Below the pieces are notes generated by a model. It was not told where the DNA came from, searched no databases, and saw nothing but the letters and a program-made list of their open reading frames with translations. Shown here piece by piece: positions 31,560 to 43,950 of a stretch of DNA of 64,000 nucleotides. Numbering within the stretch: position 1 is the stretch's first letter; each line of letters begins with the position of its first letter. The DNA comes from Echeneis naucrates (Eukaryota; Chordata; Actinopteri; Carangiformes; Echeneidae): assembly GCF_900963305.1 (NCBI RefSeq), contig NC_042521.1, forward strand, positions 1,069,428 to 1,133,427, given 5' to 3'. The translations under genes and the position numbers were made by a program.

Positions 31560-32190
31560 CATGTTGATGTCATCATAAAACAGGCTGAAACATTTCAAAC
31601 CTTCTGTGTCCTCCACAACAATCAGCCATGACATCATGACCTCCTGACCCCACATGGATGGAGGACCTAAAGTTTCCCAGCAGGACATTGTCCAAAGCAT
31701 CACACTGTCTGCACCAGCTGGTCTTCTTCCCACAATGCATCTTGGTGTGATGTCTTCCTCAGGTAGTGCTGCACACACACACACACACACACACACAACT
31801 GACCATCCGGATGATGTCAAAGAAAACCTGATCCATCAGACCGGACCACCTTGTTCCATGGCCCCGTGGTCCGGTTCTGATGCTCATACGTCCATTGTAG
31901 GAGGTTCTGGTGGTGGACTGGGGTCAGCATGGACACCCTGACCGGTCTGCAGCTCCACCACAAACTGTGATGGTCTGTGTGTTCCCACTGCTTTCTGTCA
32001 GAACCAGCATGAACTTCTTCAACAGGTCTTCTGTTGGATCAGACCACACGGTCCATCAATGGGTCCTGATCCAGGACCATGTGGTTCAGTGGTTTTCCTT
32101 TCCTGGAACACCTTGGTAGGTCCTGGCTGCTGCAGAGAGGAACCTCCCACAGAGCTGCAGTTTGGTTCTCATCAAAGTCTCTCGAGTTAC
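31560..32190 (-). mobile_element. Tc1/mariner transposase relic upstream of J1
   Basis: - strand pieces: SVMLWTMSCWETLGPPSM (compare the Tc1 motif GGGSVMLWAMFCWETLG), LPEEDITPRCIVGRRPAGA, and RTGPRGHGTRWSGLMDQVF upstream in another frame. It contains a CA tract (31772-31798). Copies are upstream of J2 (40280-40910) and, truncated, of J3 (61065-61277). Dead. Confidence 0.75.
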
Positions 32191-32290
32191 TGAAAAAAAA
32201 TAAATAAATAAATAAAAATGAATAATAAATAATATTTATAATTAAATAAAAATAATTAAATAAACAAATCATATTTTTTTTCACAAAACT
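32190..32290. repeat. AT-rich AATAAA/TTTA low-complexity tract
   Basis: Simple A/T-rich sequence just upstream of the V10 flank; matching tract at 40915-41005. Confidence 0.8.
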
Positions 32291-32480
32291 TCTTAAAAAT
32301 AAGAACCAACAAATTGTGATGATCAGATTGATCCAAGTCCCTGTTGGAGTCAGTCAGCTCATTTCCATAGAGACACTTTGCATCAGCAGCACCATGCTCC
32401 AGTGCTCTGGGAGACTTTATAGTCCTGACAGTTGAAGACTGGAGGACTGACAGCTTTTCCTTCATCACAACACAACACAC

Positions 32481-32954
32481 ATGAAAAACATGACTCTGAT
32501 CTCCGTCCTCATCTGGACTCTCCTCTGCTGCTGCTTCACAGGTAAAGTCCAGAGAATCAAACTCCTCTATGAACATCCGTCCCTCTGAAATGAAGCCCAC
32601 AAAACCAGGTTTCTGTCTCTGTGTCCTCAGAGTCCAGAGGACAGGTCACAGTGACTCAGCCTGGAGCACTGAGCTCTGCTGTGGGAGGCTCCGCCAGGAT
32701 CACCTGTAGGACCAGTCAGGATGTTCATGTTTGGAACAACTACCACCTTTTAGCCTGGTACCAACAGAGAGATGGAGAAAAACCTAAACTCCTTATTTAC
32801 TCTGCTTCCACTCGAGTATCAGGGATTCCAGAACGTTTTACAGGAAGTGGATCAAACTCTGACTTCACTCTGACCATCAGTGGAGTCCAGACTGAAGATG
32901 CAGCAGTTTATTACTGTCAGAGTTTTCACTACCCCAACAGTCACGATGTGTTCA
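32481..32954 (+). CDS. V10, IgL variable gene, family A (leader 32481-32541, V exon 32631-32954)
   Basis: Intact. Lacks the QSPG Ser codon. CDR1 [13 protein letters not shown] (Trp-bearing, like V13); CDR2 region [18 protein letters not shown]3 part [12 protein letters not shown], the only copy with NSH instead of NSQ. Octamer 32376-32383. CA tract 33063-33091. It is the first V beyond J1 on the right. Confidence 0.95.
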
Positions 32955-32982
32955 CACAGTGAAAAAGCGTCGTACAAAAACC
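32955..32982 (+). other. V10 12-RSS
   Basis: CACAGTG, spacer AAAAAGCGTCGT, ACAAAAACC. Confidence 0.95.
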
Positions 32983-33060
32983 TCCCTCAGTCAGACTGAA
33001 CAGAAACTGAACTGACTGCTGCAGCTGGAAGATACTGCAGAGACTGATACAGTTCACTGA

Positions 33061-33094
<34 letters not shown>

Positions 33095-33209
33095 TGATCA
33101 GAGTTGAACTATTAAATCCTAAAATATAGATGAATATGTTTGTCAGATGTAAATATTGTTGGAAAATTAAATAATACAGAACACAAAGCAGACCTACAAC
33201 CCATTTATT

Positions 33210-34500
33210 TACAGCGGCTGCTCACAACAATCCAAAGAGTGGAGGCAAGGCAAGTTTATTTGTGTGGCACAATTCGACAACAAGGTTATTTACAGAGACA
33301 TTAAAACATGCATGATTAAAGTTTGAACAGAGAAGAAAGAAAAGAAAAAAAGAGATAAGAACAAAAGATAAAATCAGTAATTAAAATATGATCAGATTTT
33401 AAAACTCAGCTAAGTAGCAGTAGATTCTGAGCTTTATTCAAACTCAGCTGAAAATCGTTGTCTTCAACCTGGATTTAAATACACTGAGTGTTTCAGCTGA
33501 TCTGAGGCTTTCTGGGAGTTTGTTCCAGACATGTGGAGCGTAGAAGCTGAAAGCAGCTTCTCCATGTCTGGTTCTGACTCTGGGGACTGATAAAGAAACC
33601 GGATCCAGATGACCTGAGGGGTCTGGAAGGTTCATCCTGGGTCAGAAGGTCACTGATGTATTCTGGTCCTAGAACATTCAGACTTTTACAGACCAGCATC
33701 AGAACTTTAAAGTCTGTCCTCTGATGGACAGGCAGACAGTGTAAAGACCTCAGAGCTGGGCTGATGAAGTCCACTTTTTTGGTCTTAGTGAGGACTCCAG
33801 CAGCAGAGTTCTGAATGAGCTGCAGTTGTCTAACTGACTTTTTAGGTAAACCTGTAAAGATGCTGTTACAATAATCAAGCCTGCTAAAGATGAATGTATG
33901 GACTAGTTTTTCCAGGTCCTGCTGGGACATCGGATCTTTTGACATTGATATATTCTGAAGGTGAAAGTAGGCTGACTTTGTGATTGCCTTCAGGTGTTTT
34001 TCCAAATTTAGGTCTGAGTCCATCACTACACCCAGATTTTGTCAGGTTTTGAGTTCATTCTGGTGTTTAGTGTTCTGTCTTTGTAACTTCCTGTTTTATT
34101 TTGAAGTTCTGGTCCTGTCCTGTTCCCTCTTACTTTACTTCCTATTTGTTTCCCATGTTGATTGCCTTCCCTGCCCTAATGTGGATCAAGGTGGAGACCA
34201 AAGGAGATGAAGGAGGAAGGAGGAGGAAACAGATAAAGCATAAAGAGGATTGATCCAAGTACTGAATCCTGCGGTACTCCATGACTGACTACAGTACATG
34301 AGGAGGAGCTGTTAACATGAACAAACTGATGTCTATCTGAGAAATAGTATTTGAACCACTTTAGTGCAGTTCCTTTAATTCTAATTTCATGTTCCAGTCT
34401 CTGTAGTAAAATATTATGATCTATGGTGTCGAATGCAGCACTAAGATCTAGAAGGAGAAGTATGGAGGCTGATCCATTGTCTGAGACCATTAGAATGTCA
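33210..34500 (-). mobile_element. L2-like LINE with internal insertion (34040-34195)
   Basis: - strand: RT start (LLLLDLSAAFDTIDHNILLQ, GTALKWFKYYFSDRHQFVHV, SHGVPQDSVLG; 34490-34220), then an unrelated insert, then YFHLQNISMSK, LVHTFIFSRLDYCNSIFTGL, LTKTKKVDFISPALRSLHCL and the 3' end. Here PQGSVLG reads PQDSVLG, which would damage the RT; the copy at 42903-43217 keeps PQGS. Internally deleted and dead. Confidence 0.85.
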
Positions 34501-34718
34501 TTGGAGTCAGTCTAAGTCGAACAGTGACGTCAGAACTGATCATGTGTGCAAGTGAATCTACAAAAAGAATCTGAGAGAAAACGGTTCAACCTCAGCTCAT
34601 TTCCATAGAGACACTTTGCATCAGCAGCACCATGCTCCAGTGCTCTGGGAGACTTTATAGTCCTGACAGTTGAAGACTGGAGGACTGACAGCTTTTCCTT
34701 CATCACAACACAACACAC

Positions 34719-35186
34719 ATGAAAAACATGACTCTGATCTCCGTCCTCATCTGGACTCTCCTCTGCTGCTGCTTCACAGGTAAAGTCCAGAGAATCAAAC
34801 TCCTCTATGAACATCCGTCCCTCTGAAATGAAGCCCACAAAACCAGGTTTCTGTCTCTGTGTCCTCAGAGTCCAGAGGACAGGTCACAGTGACTCAGTCG
34901 CCTGGAGCACTGAGCTCTGCTGTGGGAGGCTCCGCCAGGATCACCTGTAGGACCAGTCAGAATGTTTATAACTCAAACTACTTAGCCTGGTACCAACAGA
35001 GAGATGGAGAAAAACCTAAACTCCTTATTTACGCTGCTTCCACTCGAGCATCAGGGATTCCAACTCGTTTTACAGGAAGTGGATCAAACTCTGACTTCAC
35101 TCTGACCATCAGTGGAGTCCAGACTGAAGATGCAGCAGTTTATTACTGTCAGAGTGCACACTATATCAGCAGTCAGGATGTGTTCA
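34719..35186 (+). CDS. V11, IgL variable gene, family A (leader 34719-34779, V exon 34869-35186)
   Basis: Intact. Keeps QSPG. Short CDR1 [13 protein letters not shown]2 region [18 protein letters not shown]3 part [12 protein letters not shown], the only copy with ISS in place of INS or PNS. Octamer 34614-34621. Family-B-type spacer and flank. Confidence 0.95.
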
Positions 35187-35214
35187 CACAGTGATACAAC
35201 GTCGTACAAAAACC
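35187..35214 (+). other. V11 12-RSS
   Basis: CACAGTG, spacer ATACAACGTCGT, ACAAAAACC. Confidence 0.95.
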
Positions 35215-35219
35215 TCGGT

Positions 35220-36940
35220 CAGCTAAAGAGGAACTGATCTGAACCAACAGCTGCTCTGAAACACAAACACTAGAGGTCTGACTGTGACATATTCTCATTT
35301 GAGAAGTCTTCATGTTACATGTTGTAAATAAAACACACAAGTTCACCAGAAAAGCAGTTAAAGGGAAAAAGTAGATAAACATCTTAAAATCTTTCATCAT
35401 CATCTTCACAACAGGTTTGTTTAATCTGTGTATCTAAAGTCCGGTTTCATTTCATGTTTCATGTTTCTGACATGATTCTCCAAAAAGATGACGTGGTGAT
35501 AGAAATGATACAAACTTTCTGTAACGGGGTTGTTTACAAACCCAAACGCAGCACAAACAGCGATGGACAGTTGGTAATGACCTTTATTAGTGACCACAGC
35601 AGAAAAACAGACGGATGGAGGATAAGCAGGAACAGAAGGCCTTGGGGAATGTCCAGAGGTGGTGGATGAATTCAGGGGTCCGTTGTGTAGAGCTGTAACC
35701 AGGGCAGGGGAGCAGACCAGAGCAATAGATGCTGCCTTGAACTCAGTGGAGGGTCGCAGAAGGTAAAGTATCCTCAGGAGCAGCTCACCAAGCAATTCCA
35801 GAGACAGAGGCTGAAAACGTGCTCGGAGACAGGCAGGGTCGGCAACAGGGAGTCAGTCCGGAAGTGAGTGCTGGAGAGTCCTGCATGAAGGCTAAAAACA
35901 ATCTGGCAGCTGGATGAGTGTGAGGCTGGAGTCTATATACAGGGCTTGATTGGTGGAGATGAGCTGCAGGTGGGTGAAGACAGATGTGTAGAGTAAGCTA
36001 ATGAGGGGGTGTGGCTTGGCAGGCAGAGTGAGGCCGGGGCAGGTGGGTGGAAAAGTACTGAATGTGGAGCTGGGTGACAGAACTGGGACACTTTCACAGA
36101 ATGAATTCATTTCTTATCGTGTTATTAAATCTGATCATAATACTGAAAATTATTTTATCCATCAAGATGAATTTGAAAATAGATTTCATCCAGCAGGACT
36201 CAGAATAAATATTCACACATTGAAATCACATTCATGTGATGATATTTTCATCTGAGCTTCATTTTTATTATTTTTACAAATATATTCATTCACCAAAGAA
36301 ATACAAGACTTTTGTAAATTAATTTTTGTCATCATGCAGATTAAATTGATACCAAATAAAACTTTTTAAAATTCTGATATGAACCTTTAAGATTCAATCA
36401 TCAGTTAAATTATCTGAATTTCTAAAGAGCTCATAAAAACTCCCTCACTGGGTTTTGTTCATTGAATGTTTTCAGACATTTCATCAATGGCAGAATAACT
36501 CTGATCATAAAGAAGAAGCATATGATCTCATTGTATGTTGATGATACTCAGATATTTTTGTCTAATTCCCAAAACTGGACTCGTTCTTTAATGTGAACAA
36601 AAGCTTCCATCTGTTTCCCAGCAGCATCTCTTCTTTTAGTCACAGATTGGTTCTTCTTACCTTCAGAAACTGTTGTTAAACACACTGTCAGCTTTGGCTT
36701 CAAGACTTAGTGGAGAAACTCTGACTCTGACGTGAGTGACAATCCTCCACAGAAATCTAATAATACAGAAGAAGGCAAAACATAATCCAGTGAAATGTTT
36801 CATTTCAAGGAAATATTTATTGTCTTTATCTTTATAGCAACAAACCATCTTTTTTTGTTTTTTTTTTTAACAAAATTTCTTAAAAATAAGAACCAACAAA
36901 TTGTGATGATCAGATTGATCCAAGTCCCTGTTGGAGTCAG
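35220..36940 (+). repeat. V11-V12 spacer, duplicate of V7-V8 spacer (22945-24640)
   Basis: Colinear with 22945-24640, including the unassigned repeat (35520-36080) and the RT-like relic LYVDDTQIFLSN (about 36530-36580). No gene. Confidence 0.8.
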
Positions 36941-37067
36941 TCAGCTCATTTCCATAGAGACACTTTGCATCAGCAGCACCATGCTCCAGTGCTCTGGGAG
37001 ACTTTATAGTCCTGACAGTTGAAGACTGGAGGACTGACAGCTTTTCCTTCATCACAACACAACACAC

Positions 37068-37544
37068 ATGAAAAACATGACTCTGATCTCCGTCCTCATC
37101 TGGACTCTCCTCTGCTGCTGCTTCACAGGTAAAGTCCAGAGAATCAAACTCCTCTATGAACATCCGTCCCTCTGAAATGAAGCCCACAAAACCAGGTTTC
37201 TGTCTCTGTGTCCTCAGAGTCCAGAGGACAGGTCACAGTGACTCAGTCGCCTGGAGCACTGAGCTCTGCTGTGGGAGGTTCCGCCAGGATCACCTGTAGG
37301 ACCAGTCAGAATGTTTATGTTTCCAACAGCAAACATTTCTTAGCCTGGTACCAACAGAGAGATGGAGAAAAACCTAAACTCCTTATTCACTCTGCTTCCA
37401 CTCGAGCATCAGGGATTCCAGAACGTTTTACAGGAAGTGGATCAAACTCTGACTTCACTCTGACCATCAGTGGAGTCCAGACTGAAGATGCAGCAGTTTA
37501 TTACTGTCAGAGTTTGCACTACATCAACAGTCAGGATGTGTTCA
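37068..37544 (+). CDS. V12, IgL variable gene, family A (leader 37068-37128, V exon 37218-37544)
   Basis: Intact. Keeps QSPG. CDR1 [13 protein letters not shown] shares its end (NSKHFLAW) with V1 and V6; CDR2 region [18 protein letters not shown]3 part [12 protein letters not shown]. Octamer 36963-36970. The 3' flank is mosaic, switching from family-A to family-B type about 30 bp after the nonamer. Confidence 0.95.
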
Positions 37545-37572
37545 CACAGTGAAAAAGCGTCGTACAAAAACC
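37545..37572 (+). other. V12 12-RSS
   Basis: CACAGTG, spacer AAAAAGCGTCGT, ACAAAAACC. Confidence 0.95.
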
Positions 37573-38565
37573 TCCCTCAGTCAGACTGAAGAGGAACTGA
37601 TCTGAACCAACAGCTGCTCTGAAACACAAACACTAGAGGTCTGACTGTGACATATTCTCATGTTGAAAAGTCTGCTGTGTTAGAGAAACTATTTAATTTA
37701 TTCATGAGCATGAAAAGATTTTCTCATTTCAAAATTCACAGAGCAACGAAATAAAAAACTCTAACTTGACATCAAAGTTTATTGGCTAAACCTATCGTAG
37801 TTTGAATCTTTATATATAATAAAAACATTTAATGAACACAAAGAAAACCACACAAATGATGAACACAACTGCTGCACTCATATTGATGTTACAAAATCAC
37901 CATCAAACACAGTCAACATCCCTGAGAGCTAATCCAGAACTGACACGAGTCACTGTGAGTTTCATGGACCGGCTGTTTCTATTCAGACGTCAGCAGTCGG
38001 ACAGCAGACATTTAACGCTTTCACAAGAAAACACACTGAAGACAAACTGCTGATCAGAGCGTCTTTATTGTCATGAAATATGGAACACGTCAGCGTTACG
38101 AGAAGCAAAAAGCTCAATGAAAAGATATAAAAGCAAAGTTAAAGAGAAACAGAGACAGAGAGTTCCAAAGTGAGAGCAGAGTTACTGGATGTCTCTGTAT
38201 GCTGATGATACCACACTTTATATATCTGATCCAGAGATGAGGCAGATTTCAATCCTTCAACATGAAACAATCAAATCTGACTCAATCATTTCATCTACAG
38301 GGTTCATTTAGGAGAAGAGATGAATCAGGTTTTATTTCAGGTCACTCAGAAAGTTTGACCATCTGTTGATGTTCGAAAAACTCCAGATGGACACAGAATT
38401 TATTTGATGAACAGATCTTTATTTTCTGAAATAGTGACATTACAAATGTTACAGAAAACTAGAAAACATATCTGAGAGAAAGACAGAAAATGAGAAAGAG
38501 ACGAAGATGGCGTTACATGGAGCAGAATGAAACCAGCAGCAGAGACCAGCTCGGTTGGATCCAGA

Positions 38566-38894
38566 CTAGGAACACTGGCCTTTACTCAGAGTCTCTGAGA
38601 CCGCAGCCTGGGAGCCCTGGGTGGCCTCGCAGGTCACAGAGTCCAGGCTGGTCCACTGGTCTTTAGTGAGACTCAGGGTGCTGGTCCAGCTGTAGAGGCC
38701 GTCCTTCCCCACCACCCCCCGGCTCTGGTCCCCGCTGCTGCTGCTGATGCTGCCGCCCCGCCCCACCTTCCAGGACAGGGTCCAGTCTGAGGGGAAGCCC
38801 TTGTCGGCCAGGCACATGAGCGTGGCCTTCCCGTTGTCTTTTTCCAGCTCCTTCCTGGAGGGGGGCAGCACCGTCAGGGTGGGACGGGTGTCAC
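38566..38894 (-). CDS. C2, immunoglobulin light-chain constant exon
   Basis: Same exon structure as C1. With the G left from J2 it starts [17 protein letters not shown]. It differs from C1 at TLTV (C1: TLRV) and GVVGKDG (C1: GVLGKDG). Both domain cysteines and GQCS are kept. The polyA signal AATAAA is at 38423-38418 on the - strand. Confidence 0.95.
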
Positions 38895-39736
38895 CTAGAA
38901 GACACCAATCAGATTAGAGGACGGGGAGCGGACAGCTGTCAATCAAACGGCAGACACTTGGACACCTTGACTGTGTGAGAGCTGATTTAGTCCCTGAAGG
39001 AGTTTCTGTCAGATGGTTTTTCTGCTCCACCGGTCACTGACTCACACATTGTTTCACTTCCCTTTAAGAAGCCTCTCATGCACATCAGCACAGAGACAAT
39101 CATCAGACAGTTTGAGCTGAAATATATCAAAGTACACTGGAAACACAAAAGATGATTTTACATTTCAACAGCTGCATTTTACCCTCGTCTATATCGCACT
39201 ATTTCATGGAGACTTTTCTAAAAGACAAAAACTGTTTTTTTAGGAATCTCTTCAAAGTCCTGGTTGGTTTATGATGAAACACATTTAGGGATAAAACTAT
39301 TAAAGCACAACAGTTAATCAGATCTACTGTGAAAAGCTCCAATATCACATAAAAACAGACGGCTGAATTTAAAAGTCAGACATAAACAAAGAGAAGCCAG
39401 CGACTTCAGAAAAGTTCAGTCACACTGTTCAGAATAACTTTAACTGAACGGCACAAAAGTTTCAGAGGGAAAGATGTTGCTGATTGTTGCTGTTTAATCT
39501 TTGCTGCTGCTCAGATTGTTCACATTTCACTAATTAACCGCAACAAGAAAAGAAAAGTTCAGAGAATCTGCTTCAAGTTCAGCTTCAGGGTCAAAGAGGA
39601 GAAACCAAGAAGAAAATAGAGATTTGAAAGAGTTTTAGATCAGACAAAGGGAAATTTACATCCTCTACAAATGTTCAGACACAGAAAAGGAGACCTGAAC
39701 ACACAAAACATTATTAATATTGAAGCAGAAACTTAC

Positions 39737-39774
39737 CTCCAACATCCAGTCTGGTTCCTCCACCAAAAGTCAAC
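39737..39774 (-). CDS. J2, light-chain joining segment ([12 protein letters not shown])
   Basis: Single J of unit 2. It ends GGAG before GTAAGT (others GGAA), so the first C codon becomes Gly instead of Ser. Its C-side flank matches the proximal J1 and its far flank (AAACAAACAAACTCAAC) matches the distal J1. Confidence 0.95.
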
Positions 39775-39813
39775 CACAGTGATACAAACTCATTGAGCCG
39801 TCGTACAAAAACC
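39775..39813 (-). other. J2 23-RSS
   Basis: CACAGTG (39775-39781), same 23-bp spacer, ACAAAAACC (39805-39813). Confidence 0.95.
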
Positions 39814-40279
39814 TCTGACTGTACAGAGACACGGCTCTCTGAGTCTGAAACAAACAAACTCAACTAAATTCACCTCCAATATTTTGGCTGCCTGCCTGAG
39901 AAAGACTGAAATTCAATATGACACATTTCTGTTTCTTTACATCGGAAAGACTTTTGTAGAATTTATAATATGTGATAGAATTGGAAACAGTAACAGACCA
40001 AAAGTTGGATATCACCACAGTAGACACATCCAGTATCCTGAACAAAGAAATGCTCATAAATGATAGAAAAGACTTTTGCTGTAAAGAATAGAACATTTTT
40101 CTGATGTGAATGACTGAATGTCACCAGAACGTAAAGATCCTAAAACAAACAGTAAATCTGTCTAAAAAGGACGACAGAATATGTTGAAGTGTGCATTAAA
40201 TGAAAGCTTTCAAATCTTTAATGTCAGCATAAACAAACACAAACACTCTGATCAAACTAGATTATATTGAGGGGAATCA

Positions 40280-40910
40280 TGTTGATGTCATCATAAAACA
40301 GGCTGAAACATTTCAAACCTTCTGTGTCCTCCACAACAATCAGCCATGACATCATGACCTCCTGACCCCACATGGATGGAGGACCTAAAGTTTCCCAGCA
40401 GGACATTGTCCAAAGCATCACACTGTGTGCACCAGCTGGTCTTCTTCCCACAATGCATCTTGGTGTGATGTCTTCCTCAGGTAGTGCTGCACACACACGC
40501 ACACACACACACACACACAACTGACCATCCGGATGATGTCAACGAAAACCTGATCCATCAGACCGGACCACCTTGTTCCATGGCCCCGTGGTCCGGTTCT
40601 GATGCTCATACGTCCATTGTAGGAGGTTCTGGTGGTGGACTGGGGTCAGCATGGACACCCTGACCGGTCTGCAGCTCCACCACAAACTGTGATGGTCTGT
40701 GTGTTCCCACAGCTTTCTGTCAGAACCAGCATGAACTTCTTCAACAGGTCTTCTGTTGGATCAGACCACACGGTCCATCAATGGGTCCTGATCCAGGACC
40801 ATGTGGTTCAGTGGTTTTCCTTTCCTGGAACACCTTGGTAGGTCCTGGCTGCTGCAGAGAGGAACCTCCCACAGAGCTGCAGTTTGGTTCTCATCAAAGT
40901 CTCTCGAGTT
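40280..40910 (-). mobile_element. Tc1/mariner transposase relic upstream of J2
   Basis: Duplicate of 31560-32190; includes CA tract 40490-40519. Confidence 0.75.
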
Positions 40911-41201
40911 ACTGAAAAAAAAAAAAAATAAAATAAAAATGAATAATAAATAATAATTATAATTAAATAAAAATAATTAAATAAACAAACCATATTTTTT
41001 TTCACAAAACTTCTTAAAAATAAGAACCAACAAATTGTGATGATCAGATTGATCCAAGTCCCTGTTGGAGTCAGTCAGCTCATTTCCATAGAGACACTTT
41101 GCATCAGCAGCACCATGCTCCAGTGCTCTGGGAGACTTTATAGTCCTGACAGTTGAAGACTGGAGGACTGACAGCTTTTCCTTCATCACAACACAACACA
41201 C

Positions 41202-41678
41202 ATGAAAAACATGACTCTGATCTCCGTCCTCATCTGGACTCTCCTCTGCTGCTGCTTCACAGGTAAAGTCCAGAGAATCAAACTCCTCTATGAACATCCG
41301 TCCCTCTGAAATGAAGCCCACAAAACCAGGTTTCTGTCTCTGTGTCCTCAGAGTCCAGAGGACAGGTCACAGTGACTCAGTCGCCTGGAGCACTGAGCTC
41401 TGCTGTGGGAGGCTCCGCCAGGATCACCTGTAGGACCAGTCAGGATGTTCATGTTTGGAGCAACAACCAACTTTTATCCTGGTACCAACAGAGAGATGGA
41501 GAAAAACCTAAACTCCTTATTTATGATGCTTCCACTCGAGTATCAGGGATTCCAGAACGTTTTACAGGAAGTGGATCAAACTCTGACTTCACTCTGACCA
41601 TCAGTGGAGTCCAGACTGAAGATGCAGCAGTTTATTACTGTCAGAGTTATCACTACATCAACAGTCAGTATGTGTTCA
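41202..41678 (+). CDS. V13, IgL variable gene, family A (leader 41202-41262, V exon 41352-41678)
   Basis: Intact. Keeps QSPG. CDR1 [16 protein letters not shown]2 region [18 protein letters not shown]3 part [12 protein letters not shown]. Octamer 41097-41104. Positional counterpart of V10, from which it differs mostly in the CDRs and in the FR1 Ser codon. CA tract 41787-41806, then L2-like LINE. Confidence 0.95.
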
Positions 41679-41706
41679 CACAGTGAAAAAGTGTCGTACA
41701 AAAACC
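41679..41706 (+). other. V13 12-RSS
   Basis: CACAGTG, spacer AAAAAGTGTCGT (one change, shared with pseudogene V18), ACAAAAACC. Confidence 0.95.
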
Positions 41707-41939
41707 TCCCTCAGTCAGACTGAACAGAAACTGAACTGACTGCTGCAGCTGGAAGATACTGCAGAGACTGATACAGTTCACTGAGGACACACACACACAC
41801 ACACACTGACTGATCAGAGTTGAACTATTAAATCCTAAAATATAGATGAATATGTTTGTCAGATGTAAATATTGTTGGAAAATTAAATAACACAGAACAC
41901 AAAGCAGACCTACAACCCATTTATTTACAGCGGCTGCTC

Positions 41940-43230
41940 ACAACAATCCAAAGAGTGGAGGCAAGGCAAGTTTATTTGTGTGGCACAATTCGACAACAAG
42001 GTTATTTACAGAGACATTAAAACATGCATGATTAAAGTTTGAACAGAGAAGAAAGAAAAGAAAAAAAGAGATAAGAACTAAAGATAAAATCAGATAAAAT
42101 CAGTAATTAAAATATGATCAGATTTTAAAACTCAGCTAAGTAGCAGTAGATTCTGAGCTTTATTCAAACTCAGCTGAAAATCGTTGTCTTCAACCTGGAT
42201 TTAAATACACTGAGTGTTTCAGCTGATCTGAGGCTTTCTGGGAGTTTGTTCCAGACATGTGGAGCGTAGAAGCTGAAAGCAGCTTCTCCATGTCTGGTTC
42301 TGACTCTGGGGACTGATAAAGAAACCGGATCCAGATGACCTGAGGGGTCTGGAAGGTTCATCCTGGGTCAGAAGGTCACTGATGTATTCTGGTCCTAGAA
42401 CATTCAGACTTTTACAGACCAGCATCAGAACTTTAAAGTCTGTCCTCTGATGGACAGGCAGACAGTGTAAAGACCTCAGAGCTGGGCTGATGAAGTCCAC
42501 TTTTTTGGTCTTAGTGAGGACTCCAGCAGCAGAGTTCTGAATGAGCTGCAGTTGTCTAACTGACTTTTTAGGTAAACCTGTAAAGATGCTGTTACAATAA
42601 TCTAGCCTGCTAAAGATGAATGTATGGACTAGTTTTTCCAGGTCCTGCTGGGACATCGGATCTTTTGACATTGATATATTCTGAAGGTGAAAGTAGGCTG
42701 ACTTTGTGATTGCCTTCAGGTGTTTTTTCCAAATTTAGGTCTGAGTCCATCACTACACCCAGATTTTGTCAGGTTTTGAGTTCATTCTGGTGTTTAGTGT
42801 TCTGTCTTTGTAACTTCCTGTTTTATTTTGAAGTTCTGGTCCTGTCCTGTTCCCTCTTACTTTACTTCCTATTTGTTTCCCATGTTGATTGCCTTCCCTG
42901 CCCTAATGTGGATCAAGGTGGAGACCAAAGGAGATGAAGGAGGAAGGAGGAGGAAACAGATAAAGCATAAAGAGGATTGATCCAAGTACTGAACCCTGCG
43001 GTACTCCATGACTGACTACAGTACATGAGGAGGAGCTGTTAACATGAACAAACTGATGTCTATCTGAGAAATAGTATTTGAACCACTTTAGTGCAGTTCC
43101 TTTAATTCCAATTTCATGTTCCAGTCTCTGCAGTAAAATATTATGATCTATGGTGTCGAATGCAGCACTAAGATCTAGAAGGAGAAGTATGGAGGCTGAT
43201 CCATTGTCTGAGGCCATTAGAATGTCATTG
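41940..43230 (-). mobile_element. L2-like LINE with internal insertion, copy in duplicated block
   Basis: Near-identical to 33210-34500. RT piece 43217-42903 retains SHGVPQGSVLG. Confidence 0.85.
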
Positions 43231-43445
43231 GAGTCAGTCTAAGTCGAACAGTGACGTCAGAACTGATCATGTGTGCAAGTGAATCTACAAAAAGAATCTG
43301 AGAGAAAACGGTTCAACCTCAGCTCATTTCCATAGAGACACTTTGCATCAGCAGCACCATGCTCCAGTGCTCTGGGAGACTTTATAGTCCTGACAGTTGA
43401 AGACTGGAGGACTGACAGCTTTTCCTTCATCACAACACAACACAC

Positions 43446-43922
43446 ATGAAAAACATGACTCTGATCTCCGTCCTCATCTGGACTCTCCTCTGCTGCTGCT
43501 TCACAGGTAAAGTCCAGAGAATCAAACTCCTCTATGAACATCCGTCCCTCTGAAATGAAGCCCACAAAACCAGGTTTCTGTCTCTGTGTCCTCAGAGTCC
43601 AGAGGACAGGTCACAGTGACTCAATCGCCTGGAGCACTGAGCTCTGCTGTGGGAGGCTCCGCCAGGATCACCTGTAGGACCAGTCAGAATGTTCATGTTA
43701 ACAGCGGCAACCACCGTTTATCCTGGTACCAACAGAGAGATGGAGAAAAACCTAAACTCCTTATTTACTTTGCTTCCACTCGAGCATCAGGGATTCCAGA
43801 ACGTTTTACAGGAAGTGGATCAAACTCTGACTTCACTCTGACCATCAGTGGAGTCCAGACTGAAGATGCAGCAGTTTATTACTGTCAGAGTTTTCACTAC
43901 ATCAACAGTCAGAATGTGTTCA
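43446..43922 (+). CDS. V14, IgL variable gene, family A (leader 43446-43506, V exon 43596-43922)
   Basis: Intact. Keeps QSPG (codon TCG written with CAA before it, a silent change). CDR1 [16 protein letters not shown]2 region [18 protein letters not shown]3 part [12 protein letters not shown]. Octamer 43341-43348. A CA tract (44031-44059) follows, then the VB2 upstream flank. It is the counterpart of V11 in position, but its RSS side is different (AAAAAGCGTCGT spacer). Confidence 0.95.
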
Positions 43923-43950
43923 CACAGTGAAAAAGCGTCGTACAAAAACC
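43923..43950 (+). other. V14 12-RSS
   Basis: CACAGTG, spacer AAAAAGCGTCGT, ACAAAAACC. Confidence 0.95.

Larger units (their letters stand above)
28495..35194. repeat. Segmental duplication unit JC1-V10-L2-V11 (copy at about 37573-43930)
   Basis: Colinear with 37573-43930: C exon, J region, Tc1 relic, V, L2-like LINE, V. The main difference is one extra J region of about 360 bp in this copy. A partial third copy spans 56441-61275 in rearranged order (V17-L2, then JC3). Confidence 0.85.

Noticed and set aside
31539-31820. Frame with VCVCVCVC run upstream of J1
   Set aside because: The run is the CA tract; the rest is the Tc1 relic, not a host gene.
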